From Accumulibacter sp031732795 (GTDB lineage: Bacteria > Pseudomonadota > Gammaproteobacteria > Burkholderiales > Rhodocyclaceae): a DNA stretch of 64,000 bases. This document shows, in pieces, positions 43,719-52,451 of this stretch. The DNA lies in contig JAVMKC010000115.1 in the NCBI GenBank assembly GCA_031732795.1, forward strand, positions 141,453 through 205,452, written 5' to 3'. Position 1 is the first letter of the stretch, and each line of letters starts with the position of its first letter. The position numbers were made by a program, and so were the translations under genes. The notes beneath the pieces are model-generated. The model was not told where the DNA came from and made no database searches. It was given only the letters and a program-made list of their open reading frames with translations.

Positions 43719-44732
43719 ATGCCCGTTGCGCTGATGTTGGCTCTCCTGGCTTCGCTGGGGGTGCATGGACTGGTGCTTTTTGGCCCGGATTACGAATTGC
43801 CCGGCCCGAGCGACCCGCCGCCATTACTGGCCGAGTTGAAACCGTTGCCGAAAGCACCGCCTCCGCACCCTCAGGCGGCAGAGACCGCGCCAACGGCGAA
43901 GCATGCTCAGGTTGCCCCGCATTCGGCATCGCCGACGAAGAAGCCGGTTCACCGTCCGGCGCACGTCGCCCGGACAGCGCCGGCGCCGAGACCTGCCGCA
44001 CCGCCGGAAGCGGCGCCGGCCGACGAAGCGATGACTTCAATGGCCTCCGCACCGCCTGCTTCGCCCGTCGAGACGGCCGCGCCGGCGCCCCAAACCCGGC
44101 CGATGCCGGCGGCTGGCCGTATTCGCTACCGGGTTGACCGGGGTGATCAGGGTTTCCAGATCGGAGTTTCGGTGAACGAATGGCAAGTGATCGATGGCGC
44201 CTACCGGATCACCGCCGTCACGGAAACCACCGGCCTGATCGGCGCGTTGCGGCCCTTGCGCATCGAACACGAAAGCATCGGCCACACCAGTCACGCCGGT
44301 CTGGTTCCGGACCGTTTCATCGTCCGCCAGGATGGCCGCGAAACCGAAAACGGCGCCGATTTCGACTGGTCGCAGAAACAGTTGAAAATGGGTAGCCGGC
44401 CGGTGGAGACCCTGTTGCCGGGTACGCAGGACGTGCTGTCGTTGCCGTACCACCTGGGGATGCTCGCCGATCCCGCCGCTGTCGGCAGCATCGCCATCAC
44501 CACCGGCAAGAAGTACGGGCAATTCCGGCTCGAGGTGCTCGGCGAGGAAGACGTCAGCGTTCCCGCTGGTACTTTCCATACCCTGCACCTGCGCGTGCCC
44601 GGCGCCGCGCAGACCGAGGTCTGGCTGGCGCGCGATGGTGCGCAGATGCCGGTCAAGGTCCAGCATGTCGACAACAAAGGCAACATCCTGATGCTGTCGG
44701 CCATCGCCATCGAAAGCCGGAACGCGCCGTGA
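43719..44732 (+). CDS. DUF3108 domain protein
   Basis: A 337-aa protein. One N-terminal hydrophobic segment (VALMLALLASLGVHGLVLF, near 3-21) is followed by a Pro/Ala-rich linker of about 110 residues and a C-terminal DUF3108 domain with YRVDRGDQGFQIGVSV and ITTGKKYGQFRLEVLG. The architecture recalls TonB-like proteins with a single anchor and extended periplasmic linker, so a periplasmic, envelope-associated role is likely but unknown. It starts 2 bp after purN and overlaps rsmB by GTGA. Confidence 0.85.
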   Translation: MPVALMLALLASLGVHGLVLFGPDYELPGPSDPPPLLAELKPLPKAPPPHPQAAETAPTAKHAQVAPHSASPTKKPVHRPAHVARTAPAPRPAAPPEAAPADEAMTSMASAPPASPVETAAPAPQTRPMPAAGRIRYRVDRGDQGFQIGVSVNEWQVIDGAYRITAVTETTGLIGALRPLRIEHESIGHTSHAGLVPDRFIVRQDGRETENGADFDWSQKQLKMGSRPVETLLPGTQDVLSLPYHLGMLADPAAVGSIAITTGKKYGQFRLEVLGEEDVSVPAGTFHTLHLRVPGAAQTEVWLARDGAQMPVKVQHVDNKGNILMLSAIAIESRNAP

Positions 44733-46030
44733 AGCCAGCGACCGACTCCACACCGCAAGTCGTCGTCGCCGATTTGCGCTGCACGCCGGCGGTTTTTCGG
44801 CACGCCGAAGTGCTGCTCGCCGAATTGCGGCGCTCGCCGTATCCCGCCGACAAGGTCGTCGCCGGCTATTTCCGGCAGCACCGCCAACTGGGCCATGCCG
44901 ACCGGGGTTTCGTCGCCGAGGCGGCCTTCGCCGTGCTGCGTCACCAACGGACCTTGACCGCGCGTTGTGGCGGCGACGTTACCTCGCGTCGTTTGCTGCT
45001 GGCCTGGCTGGCCTGCGGCCAGGGCTTGAACCGGCGCCAACTCGAACCTCTGCTCAGCGAGAGCGAACAAAAGTGGCTGGCCACCGCCAAAGCGGTGAAA
45101 GTCGCCGATCTGCCGCCCGCGGTTCGCCTCGACTTGCCGGACTGGCTCTTCGAGACGTTGATCGGTCAATTTGGCACCGAAGAAACGGCGGTGCTGGCCG
45201 GCGCGCTCAACCGGCCGGCACCGCTCAATCTGCGGGTGAACAGCCTGAAAACCGACCGGCAAACGGTATTGGCACGGCTGGCCGCCGACGGCTTGCCGGC
45301 AACGCCGTGCGCTTATTCGCCGCTCGGCATCCGTTTGCACGGCAAACCAGCGTTGTCGCGCCATCCGCTGTTCATCGACGGTCATTTCGAAGTTCAGGAC
45401 GAGGGCAGCCAGTTGCTCGGTTTTCTGCTGCAACCGAGACGTGGCGAAATGGTCGCCGATTTCTGCGCCGGCGCTGGTGGCAAAACCCTGCTCCTCGGAG
45501 CCTTGATGCGTTCGCAGGGCCGGTTGTATGCCTTCGACGTCAACGAACGGCGCCTCGCCCGCCTGAAACCGCGGCTGGCGCGCTCGGGACTGTCGAATGT
45601 CACGCCGGTGCGCATCGATTCCGAACGTGACGTCAAAATCCGCCGGCTGGCCGGCAAGCTCGACCGCGTGCTGGTCGACGCGCCTTGTTCCGGCCTCGGC
45701 ACGCTGCGTCGCAATCCCGATCTCAAATGGCGGCAAACGCCGGCCAGCGTTGCCGAACTGGCCCTCAAGCAAGCGGCGATTCTTGCGGCGGCGGCTTCCT
45801 TGCTCAAAAGCGGCGGACGGCTGGTGTATGCCACCTGCAGCCTGCTCGATGCCGAGAACGACGCCATCATCGAGGCTTTTCTGAACGCGCAGCCGGATTT
45901 CACCGTCGAATCGGCGCAAGACATCCTCGCTGCGCAACAGATTTTCATCGAGTGCGGTGAACGATTGCGTCTGACGCCGCACCGGCAGGGCACCGACGCT
46001 TTTTACGCCGCCGTGTTGACACGCCGATGA
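44729..46030 (+). CDS. RsmB/NOP2-family RNA (cytosine-C5) methyltransferase
   Basis: A 433-aa SAM-dependent methyltransferase, possibly of 16S rRNA. An N-terminal NusB-like helical part is followed by the Rossmann domain: motif I DFCAGAGGKTLLLGAL near 245-260, motif IV VLVDAPCSGLGTLRRNPD near 313-330, and motif VI YATCSLLDAEND near 368-379. Both catalytic cysteines (DAPCSG and ATCSL) are present. It starts at a GTG coupled to the DUF3108 gene and is coupled to mscS by ATGA. Exact target is not fixed by sequence. Confidence 0.9.
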   Translation: MKPATDSTPQVVVADLRCTPAVFRHAEVLLAELRRSPYPADKVVAGYFRQHRQLGHADRGFVAEAAFAVLRHQRTLTARCGGDVTSRRLLLAWLACGQGLNRRQLEPLLSESEQKWLATAKAVKVADLPPAVRLDLPDWLFETLIGQFGTEETAVLAGALNRPAPLNLRVNSLKTDRQTVLARLAADGLPATPCAYSPLGIRLHGKPALSRHPLFIDGHFEVQDEGSQLLGFLLQPRRGEMVADFCAGAGGKTLLLGALMRSQGRLYAFDVNERRLARLKPRLARSGLSNVTPVRIDSERDVKIRRLAGKLDRVLVDAPCSGLGTLRRNPDLKWRQTPASVAELALKQAAILAAAASLLKSGGRLVYATCSLLDAENDAIIEAFLNAQPDFTVESAQDILAAQQIFIECGERLRLTPHRQGTDAFYAAVLTRR

Positions 46031-47376
46031 ATGAACGGGTGATGTTCGCCCTGCTGCTCGACCTGTGGCAGGACGTCAGCAATCCGGCTTTTCTGTGGCA
46101 ACTGCTGGCGCTGCTGGCCTGCCTGCTGCTGGCCTGGGTGCTGGCCCGCTACGGACGGCGCCATGAATTGACCCAGGTCAGCGAGACGCACGGCGCGCTG
46201 CGTGCCTTCGGGGCGGGCAGCTTGCGGCGCTTGTTCTTTCCCCTGCTGGCCTTGCTCTTCGTCGTGATTGCCCGAAAAGCCTTCAAAATCTGGCATCTCG
46301 GCCCAGTCAGTCTGCTCGATGTGGCGATTCCGCTGATGACCTCGATGGCACTGGTGCGGGTGGTGATCTACTTTCTGCGCTACGCTTTTTCACCCAGCGG
46401 CTGGCTGGTCAGTTCCGAACGTTTCGTCGCCTCGACGATCTGGTTCGGGCTGGCGTTACATTTGAGCGGCCTCGCCGAACCGCTGATCGAATTCCTCGAG
46501 CAGATCACCCTGCATATCGGCAAACAGAAACTCGACCTGTGGACTCTGCTCAACGGGCTGGTGACGGTCATCGCCACTGCCGTCATCGCCTTGTGGTTGG
46601 CCGGGCTGATCGAGCGGCGTCTGCTGGCCAGCGAAACGCTCGATTCGAATCTGCGCGTCGTCCTTGGACGGCTGGTCAAGGCGGTGCTGTCGGTGATCGC
46701 CCTGCTGCTCAGTCTGTCGCTGGTCGGCATCGACATCACCGCGCTGTCGGTATTCAGCGGCGCGCTGGCCGTCGGCCTCGGCCTCGGCTTGCAGAAAATC
46801 GCCAGCAACTACGTCAGCGGCTTCATTCTGCTGCTCGACCGCTCGATCCGCATTGGCAATGTCATCGCCGTCGATCCCGCGACCAGCGGCGTCGTCAGCC
46901 AGATCACCGTCCGCTACACCGTCGTCCGCACGCTGACCGGAATCGAAGTGATCATCCCCAACGAATACCTGGTGTCGAACATCATCCGCAACGAGTCGTT
47001 TTCCGACAGCCGGATCCGCCTGTCCATTTCGGTGCAGGTTGCTTACGACGCCGATCTGGAACGGGCGATGCAGTTGATGGTCGCCGCCGCCGCCGAGCAG
47101 CCGCGGGTGCTCGACGATCCGGCACCGCAGGCGCAACTGACGATGTTTGCCGATAGCGGCATCAACCTTGACTTGGTGTTCTGGATCAATGATCCGCAAG
47201 CGGGCAGCGGCGGTGTCCGCTCGGCGATCAACCTGGCGATCTGGCGCGCTTTCAAGGAAAACGGCATCGAAATTCCCTTTCAGCAGCGCGAAGTGCGCAT
47301 TCTCGGCGGACTGCCGAAGGCTGCTGGACCTGCCGATCTGGCGTCGGCAACGATTTCCGCAGCAGCCGGGCGATGA
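46027..47376 (+). CDS. MscS-type mechanosensitive ion channel
   Basis: A 449-aa inner-membrane channel that relieves osmotic downshock. Several N-terminal helices are followed by the TM3-like pore helix SGALAVGLGLGLQKIASNYVSG near 240-261, the beta domain VISQITVRYTVVRTLTG-like VVSQITVRYTVVRTLTGIEV, and the C-terminal cytoplasmic domain with QREVRIL. It is longer than MscS (286 aa), with extra N-terminal helices, as in MscS-like paralogues. Confidence 0.9.
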   Translation: MNERVMFALLLDLWQDVSNPAFLWQLLALLACLLLAWVLARYGRRHELTQVSETHGALRAFGAGSLRRLFFPLLALLFVVIARKAFKIWHLGPVSLLDVAIPLMTSMALVRVVIYFLRYAFSPSGWLVSSERFVASTIWFGLALHLSGLAEPLIEFLEQITLHIGKQKLDLWTLLNGLVTVIATAVIALWLAGLIERRLLASETLDSNLRVVLGRLVKAVLSVIALLLSLSLVGIDITALSVFSGALAVGLGLGLQKIASNYVSGFILLLDRSIRIGNVIAVDPATSGVVSQITVRYTVVRTLTGIEVIIPNEYLVSNIIRNESFSDSRIRLSISVQVAYDADLERAMQLMVAAAAEQPRVLDDPAPQAQLTMFADSGINLDLVFWINDPQAGSGGVRSAINLAIWRAFKENGIEIPFQQREVRILGGLPKAAGPADLASATISAAAGR

Positions 47377-48137
47377 TCCAGATCGAAATCGACGGCGTGC
47401 CGCTGGAGTATCGGCTATTGCCGGGAAACCGCTCCGCGCCGACGCTGGTGCTGCTGCACGAGGGGCTGGGCAGCGTGGCGATGTGGCGCGATTTTCCCGA
47501 TCGTCTGGCGGCGGCGACCGGTTGCCGGACGCTGGTCTGGTCGCGGCAAGGATACGGCTGGTCGGGTCCGCTGACGGCGACGCGGACGATGCACTATCTG
47601 CACGAGGAAGCATTGCAACGGCTGCCGCGGCTGCTGGCGGCGTTGGCCATCGAACGGCCGCTGCTGGTCGGGCACAGTGACGGCGGTTCGATCGCCTTGA
47701 TTTTCGCGGCGGCGTTTCCCGAGGATCTGGCCGGAGCGGTGGTGCTGGCGCCGCACGAGTTCGTCGAGGAAAAAGCGCTGGCCGGCATCCGGCGCGCTGG
47801 CGAACATTTCGCCAGCAGCGATTGGCCGCTACGGCTGGCCCGCTATCATCGCGATCCTGCGGCGGTTTTCTACGCCTGGCACGATACCTGGCTGTCACCC
47901 GGATTCCGCGACTGGCGGATCACCGATGCCCTGCCGGCGATTCGCTGTCCGATTCTGGCGATCCAGGGGCACGACGACGAGTACGCGACGATGCGGCAGA
48001 TCGACTGCATCGCCGAGGCCGCCGGCGACGTCGAGCTGTTGAAACTGGCCGACTGCCGGCATTCGCCGCACCGTGATCAGCCGGCGGCGGTTTGCGCGGC
48101 GATCGCGCGCTTTATCGCCCGAACGGGCGATCGTTAG
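47373..48137 (+). CDS. Alpha/beta-hydrolase
   Basis: A 254-aa hydrolase with LLHEGLGSVAMWRDFP near 27-42, WSRQGYGWSGP, the nucleophile elbow GHSDGGSIALIFAAA with Ser near 99, and the catalytic His in DCRHSPHRDQP near 228. It belongs to the esterase/epoxide-hydrolase-like group; the substrate is unknown. It overlaps mscS as ATGA and is the last gene of the six-gene run. Confidence 0.86.
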   Translation: MIQIEIDGVPLEYRLLPGNRSAPTLVLLHEGLGSVAMWRDFPDRLAAATGCRTLVWSRQGYGWSGPLTATRTMHYLHEEALQRLPRLLAALAIERPLLVGHSDGGSIALIFAAAFPEDLAGAVVLAPHEFVEEKALAGIRRAGEHFASSDWPLRLARYHRDPAAVFYAWHDTWLSPGFRDWRITDALPAIRCPILAIQGHDDEYATMRQIDCIAEAAGDVELLKLADCRHSPHRDQPAAVCAAIARFIARTGDR

Positions 48138-48212
48138 GGTTGCCCGTTCGGGTGACCGTTCGGGTTGCTCGTTTGGGTGATCGCTTGGATGACCGTTTGC
48201 TGTCACCGTGAA

Positions 48213-48998
48213 TCATTCGCCGTCGGTCGATGGCATGCGCGCAGCCGGGTTCTGACGGTAGAAGGCGCTGAATCTGGCGTAGAGTTCAGGGTACTCGGCG
48301 AGCAGCTCATGCGGCGTTTCGAAGAACGCCTCGCTCATCACGGCGAAGAATTCACCGGGGTTTTCGGCGGCATAAGGGTCGAAAAAAGGCTCTTCGCCGC
48401 GACTTTCGGCTTCGTCGACCCAGGCGCAGAAATCGGCGTAGCTGGCCTGCAGCACCTTTTGCCAATCGGCGCGCGCGGCCGGGTCGGGCAGCGGCGGCAT
48501 ACCGTCGGCTTCACCGTTCACCATGTCCAGTTTATGGGCGAATTCGTGAATCACGACGTTGTAACCGCTGCCGGCTTGTTGCACGTCGGACCACGAAATG
48601 AGCAGCGGCCCGCCGTGCCAGGCTTCGCCGGCGGCGATTTCCTGGTATTCATGGACCACGCCGAATTCATCTTCGGTCCGGCGCGGGATCAGGAACTGGT
48701 CGGGATAGACGACGATGCCGACCCAGCCGCGATACGCCGCCAGGCCGAGTTCGAGAATCGGCAGGCAGCCCTGGGCGGCGATCGATACGCAGATCGCGTC
48801 GGTCAACTCGAGCCCGCCGGCGGCGGTGAATTCCTTTTCAGCGAGAAAAGCTTCGCTGAGTTGGCGCAGCCGACGCTCGGCATCGGCGTCGAGCGCCTGG
48901 AGAAACGGCAGACCGGCCAGCGTCTGCCGCCACAATTCTTCGGGAATCGTCGGCGGCTGCCGGCGGTCTCGCCACCAGTCGACCAGTTTGCCGATCAC
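48213..48998 (-). CDS. mtfA: M90-family zinc protease MtfA
   Basis: About 261 aa from the GTG at 48998, chosen because it overlaps the eamA stop (GTGA) and matches the usual N-terminus. The zinc site is VVIHEFAHKLDMVNG near 141-155, with the downstream EFFAVMSEAFFE holding the third ligand, and GLELTDAICVSIAAQGCLPILELGL near 60-84 is conserved. In E. coli MtfA is a regulator of the PTS through Mlc; here a broader peptidase role is all that can be said. Confidence 0.9.
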   Translation of the reverse strand: MIGKLVDWWRDRRQPPTIPEELWRQTLAGLPFLQALDADAERRLRQLSEAFLAEKEFTAAGGLELTDAICVSIAAQGCLPILELGLAAYRGWVGIVVYPDQFLIPRRTEDEFGVVHEYQEIAAGEAWHGGPLLISWSDVQQAGSGYNVVIHEFAHKLDMVNGEADGMPPLPDPAARADWQKVLQASYADFCAWVDEAESRGEEPFFDPYAAENPGEFFAVMSEAFFETPHELLAEYPELYARFSAFYRQNPAARMPSTDGE

Positions 48999-49900
48999 GT
49001 CGATTGAACTTTCGAACGGCTGGCGGTCGTCAGGTAGATGCCGGCGAAAATCAGCGCTATGCCGAGGTAGTGGTAAGCGTGCGGAATTTCGTCGAGAAAG
49101 ATCGCCGACAACAGGGTGCCGAATACCGGCATTAGATGAATGAACAGGCTGGCCTTGCTGGCACCGACTTCGCCGACGGCGCGGTTGTAGAACACATAAC
49201 CCAGGAAGCCCGGAAAAACGCCGGTGTAGGCGATACCGGCCAGCGAAACCGGGCTGACGACGATCAGGCGGCCCTGGGCGATTTCCCAGGCGTACGCCGG
49301 TGCCAGGGCGCCGAGACCGACGACGGTGAATGCGGCGAGCAGCAGCATCGGGTGGACGCCTGGCGGACGCCATTGCAAGCCGATGGTGTATAGCGCCCAG
49401 GTGAATACCGCACCGAGCATCCACAGGTCACCGACATTCAGCCGCAGCGCCGCCAGGGTCTGCCAGTCGCCGCGGCAGACGATGACCGTCACGCCGAACA
49501 GCGACAGCAGCACGCCCAGCCATTCGATGCGGCGCAGATGTTTGCCGAGAAAGGCCCAGGACAGGGCGATCGTCGCCACCGGAATGAAGGAATTGAGCAG
49601 AACGGCGTTGGTCGCCGGCGTGTGGTTCAAGCCGATGTAGGCCAGGGTGTTGTAACCGCCGACGCCGAGCAGACCGAGAACCGATACCGTCCGCCAGTGT
49701 TGCCGGAGCAGTGGCCATTGGCTGCGCAGGTGCGGCCAGGCCAGCGGCAAGGTCAGCATCAGCGCGATCGTCCACCGCCAGAACGCCAGCGACAGCGGCG
49801 GCACCTGATCGCGCAAGGCCCGGCCGAGCACCATGTTCCCCGACCAGAACAGCGTCGTCAGGATCAGCAGCAGATAAGGGTGGACCAAGCGGGCGGACAT
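48995..49900 (-). CDS. EamA/DMT-superfamily transporter
   Basis: A 301-aa protein with ten membrane helices in two EamA repeats: PYLLLILTTLFWSGNMVLGR from residue 8, and the second from about 155 with DLWMLGAVFTWALYTIGLQ. DMT exporters of this kind move small metabolites such as amino acids or drugs, so no substrate is named. The ATG at 49900 is preferred over an open frame further upstream. It is translationally coupled to mtfA and divergent from relA. Confidence 0.88.
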   Translation of the reverse strand: MSARLVHPYLLLILTTLFWSGNMVLGRALRDQVPPLSLAFWRWTIALMLTLPLAWPHLRSQWPLLRQHWRTVSVLGLLGVGGYNTLAYIGLNHTPATNAVLLNSFIPVATIALSWAFLGKHLRRIEWLGVLLSLFGVTVIVCRGDWQTLAALRLNVGDLWMLGAVFTWALYTIGLQWRPPGVHPMLLLAAFTVVGLGALAPAYAWEIAQGRLIVVSPVSLAGIAYTGVFPGFLGYVFYNRAVGEVGASKASLFIHLMPVFGTLLSAIFLDEIPHAYHYLGIALIFAGIYLTTASRSKVQST

Positions 49901-49977
49901 CGGCGTTCGGCTGGTGGGAGGTGACGAATGGTAACCCGTGGTGACAAACGGATTATGCCGTAACGTTGAGCGCCACT

Positions 49978-49983
49978 TATAAT
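49978..49983 (+). promoter_or_regulatory. Perfect -10 hexamer next to the relA start
   Basis: TATAAT ends seven bases before the relA ATG, so transcription from it would begin at or near the ATG (49991), giving a leaderless or near-leaderless message. No good -35 is visible at 16-18 bp, which keeps confidence low. Confidence 0.35.
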
Positions 49984-49990
49984 CAAAGCC

Positions 49991-52219
49991 ATGGTTTCTG
50001 TTGTCCACTCCGTCGCCGCACAGAGCGACCACGAGCAATTGCTGCTCACTCTCGGCGACGGACTGTCACCAGCCGAGGTGAATAGTCTGCATCTGGCCGT
50101 CGATCTGGCGCGTTCGGTGTACGGCGACACACGGCTCGGCAGCGGCGAGAGCGTCTGGGCGCATGCGCTGGGGGTGGCGTTGATCGTCGCCGGATTGAAG
50201 CTCGACGTCGATTGCCGGCTGGCCGCGCTGCTCTTCGCGGTGCCGCTGCTGCAGGAGAAGGGCCTGCAACCGCTGGAAAAGGAGTTCGGACGCCGTGTCG
50301 CGCATCTGGTCGATGGCGTATCACGGCTCAATCGCGTGCGTCCGATCACCCGTCGTTTCGTCGCCCATTCCACCGCGGCCGACGACAAGAACCCGCAGGA
50401 GATGAAGGCGCAGGTCGAAGTGCTGCGCAAGATGCTGCTGGCGATGGTCGAGGATATTCGCGTCGTCCTGCTGCGTCTGGCCTCTCGGACGCAGACGCTG
50501 CGTCATTACGCCGGCGAAGCTGACGATCTGCGCCTGCAGGTGGCCCGCGAAACGCTGGCGCTCTACTCGCCGCTTGCCAACCGCCTCGGCGTCTGGGAAT
50601 TGAAGTGGGAACTCGAGGATCTCTCGTTCCGCTTTCTGCATCCAGCGATCTATAAGCAGATCGCCAACCACCTGGACGAAAAGCGCATCGAACGCGAGCA
50701 GTTCATTGCCGACGCCGTGCGGCGTGTCAAGGCCGAACTGACGGCGGCCGGCATCGTCGGTGCCGAGGTTTATGGACGGCCGAAGCATATCTACAGCATC
50801 TGGAACAAGATGCGCAACAAGGGCGTTGATTTTTCGCAGGTTTATGACGTCCGTGCTTTGCGGGTGGTGGTTGACGAAGAAAAGGATTGTTACGCCGCGC
50901 TGGGCATCGTCCATCATCTGTGGTCGCCGATTCCCAAGGAGTTCGACGATTACATCTCGAACCCGAAGGGCAACAACTACCGCTCCTTGCATACCGCGGT
51001 GCATTGTCCGGACGGTCGGGCGTTGGAGGTGCAGATTCGCACCCACGAGATGCATCGTCACGCCGAACTGGGCGTCGCCGCGCATTGGCGATATAAAGAA
51101 GGTAGCGGCGCGGTTTCGGAAGACCGTTACGACGAAAAGATCGCCCGCTTGCGTCAGTTGCTCACCTGGCGCGAAGAAATCCCGGAATCGTCGGACTGGA
51201 TCACGCATTACAAGCAGGCGGCTTTCGACGAGACGATCTACGTGCTGACCCCGCAGGGACGGGTGATCGATCTGCCGCGGGGCGCGACACCGGTCGATTT
51301 CGCCTACCGCGTGCATACCGACATCGGCCATCGGTGCCGCGGCGCCAAAGTCGATGGCGCGTTGCAGGCGCTGAACACGCCGTTGGCGACCGGTCAGCAG
51401 GTCGAGATCGTGCTCGTCAAACAGGGCGGTCCGTCACGCGACTGGCTGAATCCGGCGCTCGGCTTTCTGACGACCCATCGAGCGCGGGCCAAGGTCCGCC
51501 AGTGGTTCGCCAGCCTGGCGCTGGAGGATACGCTGTCCGAAGGACGGGCGATCGTCAGCCGGGAATTGCAGCGGATGGGGCTGATCGGCGTCAATCTCGA
51601 CGAACTGGCCGGCAAGCTGGGTTTTGCCCGAAGCGACGACCTGTTCATCGAAGTCGCTCGGGCGCGCCTGAATCTGCGGCAACTGCAAGTGGCGGCGCGC
51701 GGCAGCGAGATGCCGGTCGACGAACGGGTGCTCGGCGAAATGCCGGCCCGTCGCAGCCGTCCGGCGAGCGAATCCGGCGAGCAAGGGGTGCTGGTCGTCG
51801 GTGTCGGTCGCCTGCTGACGCAGATGGCCGGCTGCTGCAAGCCGGTGCCACCCGATCCGATCGTCGGCTTCGTCACTCGGGGCAAGGGCGTTTCGGTGCA
51901 TCGTGCCGACTGCAGCAATCTTGTGAACATGCGCACGCTGTTCCCCGAGCGGGTCATCGAAACCACCTGGAGCGGCGACATCGGGGGAGTCTTCGCCGTC
52001 GACATCGCTGTCGACGGTCATGACCGGCAGGAACTGCAACGCGACGTGTTCGACGTTTTCGCTCGTGAAAAAGTCAACGTCATCGCGTCGAGCAGCCAGC
52101 GACGCGGGGCACAGTTCAATATGTCTTTTACCGTCGAGGTCGGCAGCATCGGACAGCTCAACCGACTGCTGGGCTTGTTGCACAACGTCGAAAGCGTGGT
52201 CAGCGTCCGACGCATATGA
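49991..52219 (+). CDS. relA: RelA-type (p)ppGpp synthetase
   Basis: A 742-aa stringent-response enzyme. The N-terminal hydrolase domain lacks the HD motif (LLFAVPLL where SpoT has LHDVIED), so it is probably synthetase-only. The synthetase domain has VYGRPKHIYSIWNKM near 257-271, EFDDYISNPKGNNYRSLHT near 317-335 and VQIRTHEMHRHAELGVAAHW. The EFDD segment is the RelA-type signature. TGS (ETIYVLTPQGRVIDLP near 414-429), a zinc-finger-like GCCKPVPPDPIVGF and an ACT domain follow. It converges on ppk1. Confidence 0.95.
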   Translation: MVSVVHSVAAQSDHEQLLLTLGDGLSPAEVNSLHLAVDLARSVYGDTRLGSGESVWAHALGVALIVAGLKLDVDCRLAALLFAVPLLQEKGLQPLEKEFGRRVAHLVDGVSRLNRVRPITRRFVAHSTAADDKNPQEMKAQVEVLRKMLLAMVEDIRVVLLRLASRTQTLRHYAGEADDLRLQVARETLALYSPLANRLGVWELKWELEDLSFRFLHPAIYKQIANHLDEKRIEREQFIADAVRRVKAELTAAGIVGAEVYGRPKHIYSIWNKMRNKGVDFSQVYDVRALRVVVDEEKDCYAALGIVHHLWSPIPKEFDDYISNPKGNNYRSLHTAVHCPDGRALEVQIRTHEMHRHAELGVAAHWRYKEGSGAVSEDRYDEKIARLRQLLTWREEIPESSDWITHYKQAAFDETIYVLTPQGRVIDLPRGATPVDFAYRVHTDIGHRCRGAKVDGALQALNTPLATGQQVEIVLVKQGGPSRDWLNPALGFLTTHRARAKVRQWFASLALEDTLSEGRAIVSRELQRMGLIGVNLDELAGKLGFARSDDLFIEVARARLNLRQLQVAARGSEMPVDERVLGEMPARRSRPASESGEQGVLVVGVGRLLTQMAGCCKPVPPDPIVGFVTRGKGVSVHRADCSNLVNMRTLFPERVIETTWSGDIGGVFAVDIAVDGHDRQELQRDVFDVFAREKVNVIASSSQRRGAQFNMSFTVEVGSIGQLNRLLGLLHNVESVVSVRRI

Positions 52220-52347
52220 GTGGGGCAAGCGCTGGCGGGGTTCGACGACCGTGCCCGTCGCCCCCCGCACGGATGCTGATTCCTCGGCGCCTGTCGGACT
52301 CGAGCGATCCTTGCGAGCCGAGTGGGAAAGCGAGGACAGTTTTTCTC

Positions 52348-52451
52348 GATTTCGAGGCGCATAGTAGGTCTATGTAACGAGAAATCGGGGAAAAATGGAC
52401 CGCTTTGCCACCAGCGCAGTCGATCAGCCTCAAGCCCGACAGGCTCCTAGG
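52348..52451. repeat. Dispersed 104-bp element, copy B (hairpin-forming)
   Basis: The better-preserved copy of the element at 4356. It lies in the gap between convergent relA and ppk1, and its end includes the ppk1 stop codon (52447-52449). The region 52340-52395 folds into a nested hairpin: an outer stem with TTTTTC and CGATTTC pairing to GAAATCG and GGAAAAA, and an inner CATAG-TAGGT-CTATG stem-loop. The minus strand keeps an open frame with LRLIDC...KAVHFS..SR, matching copy A. Confidence 0.6.
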
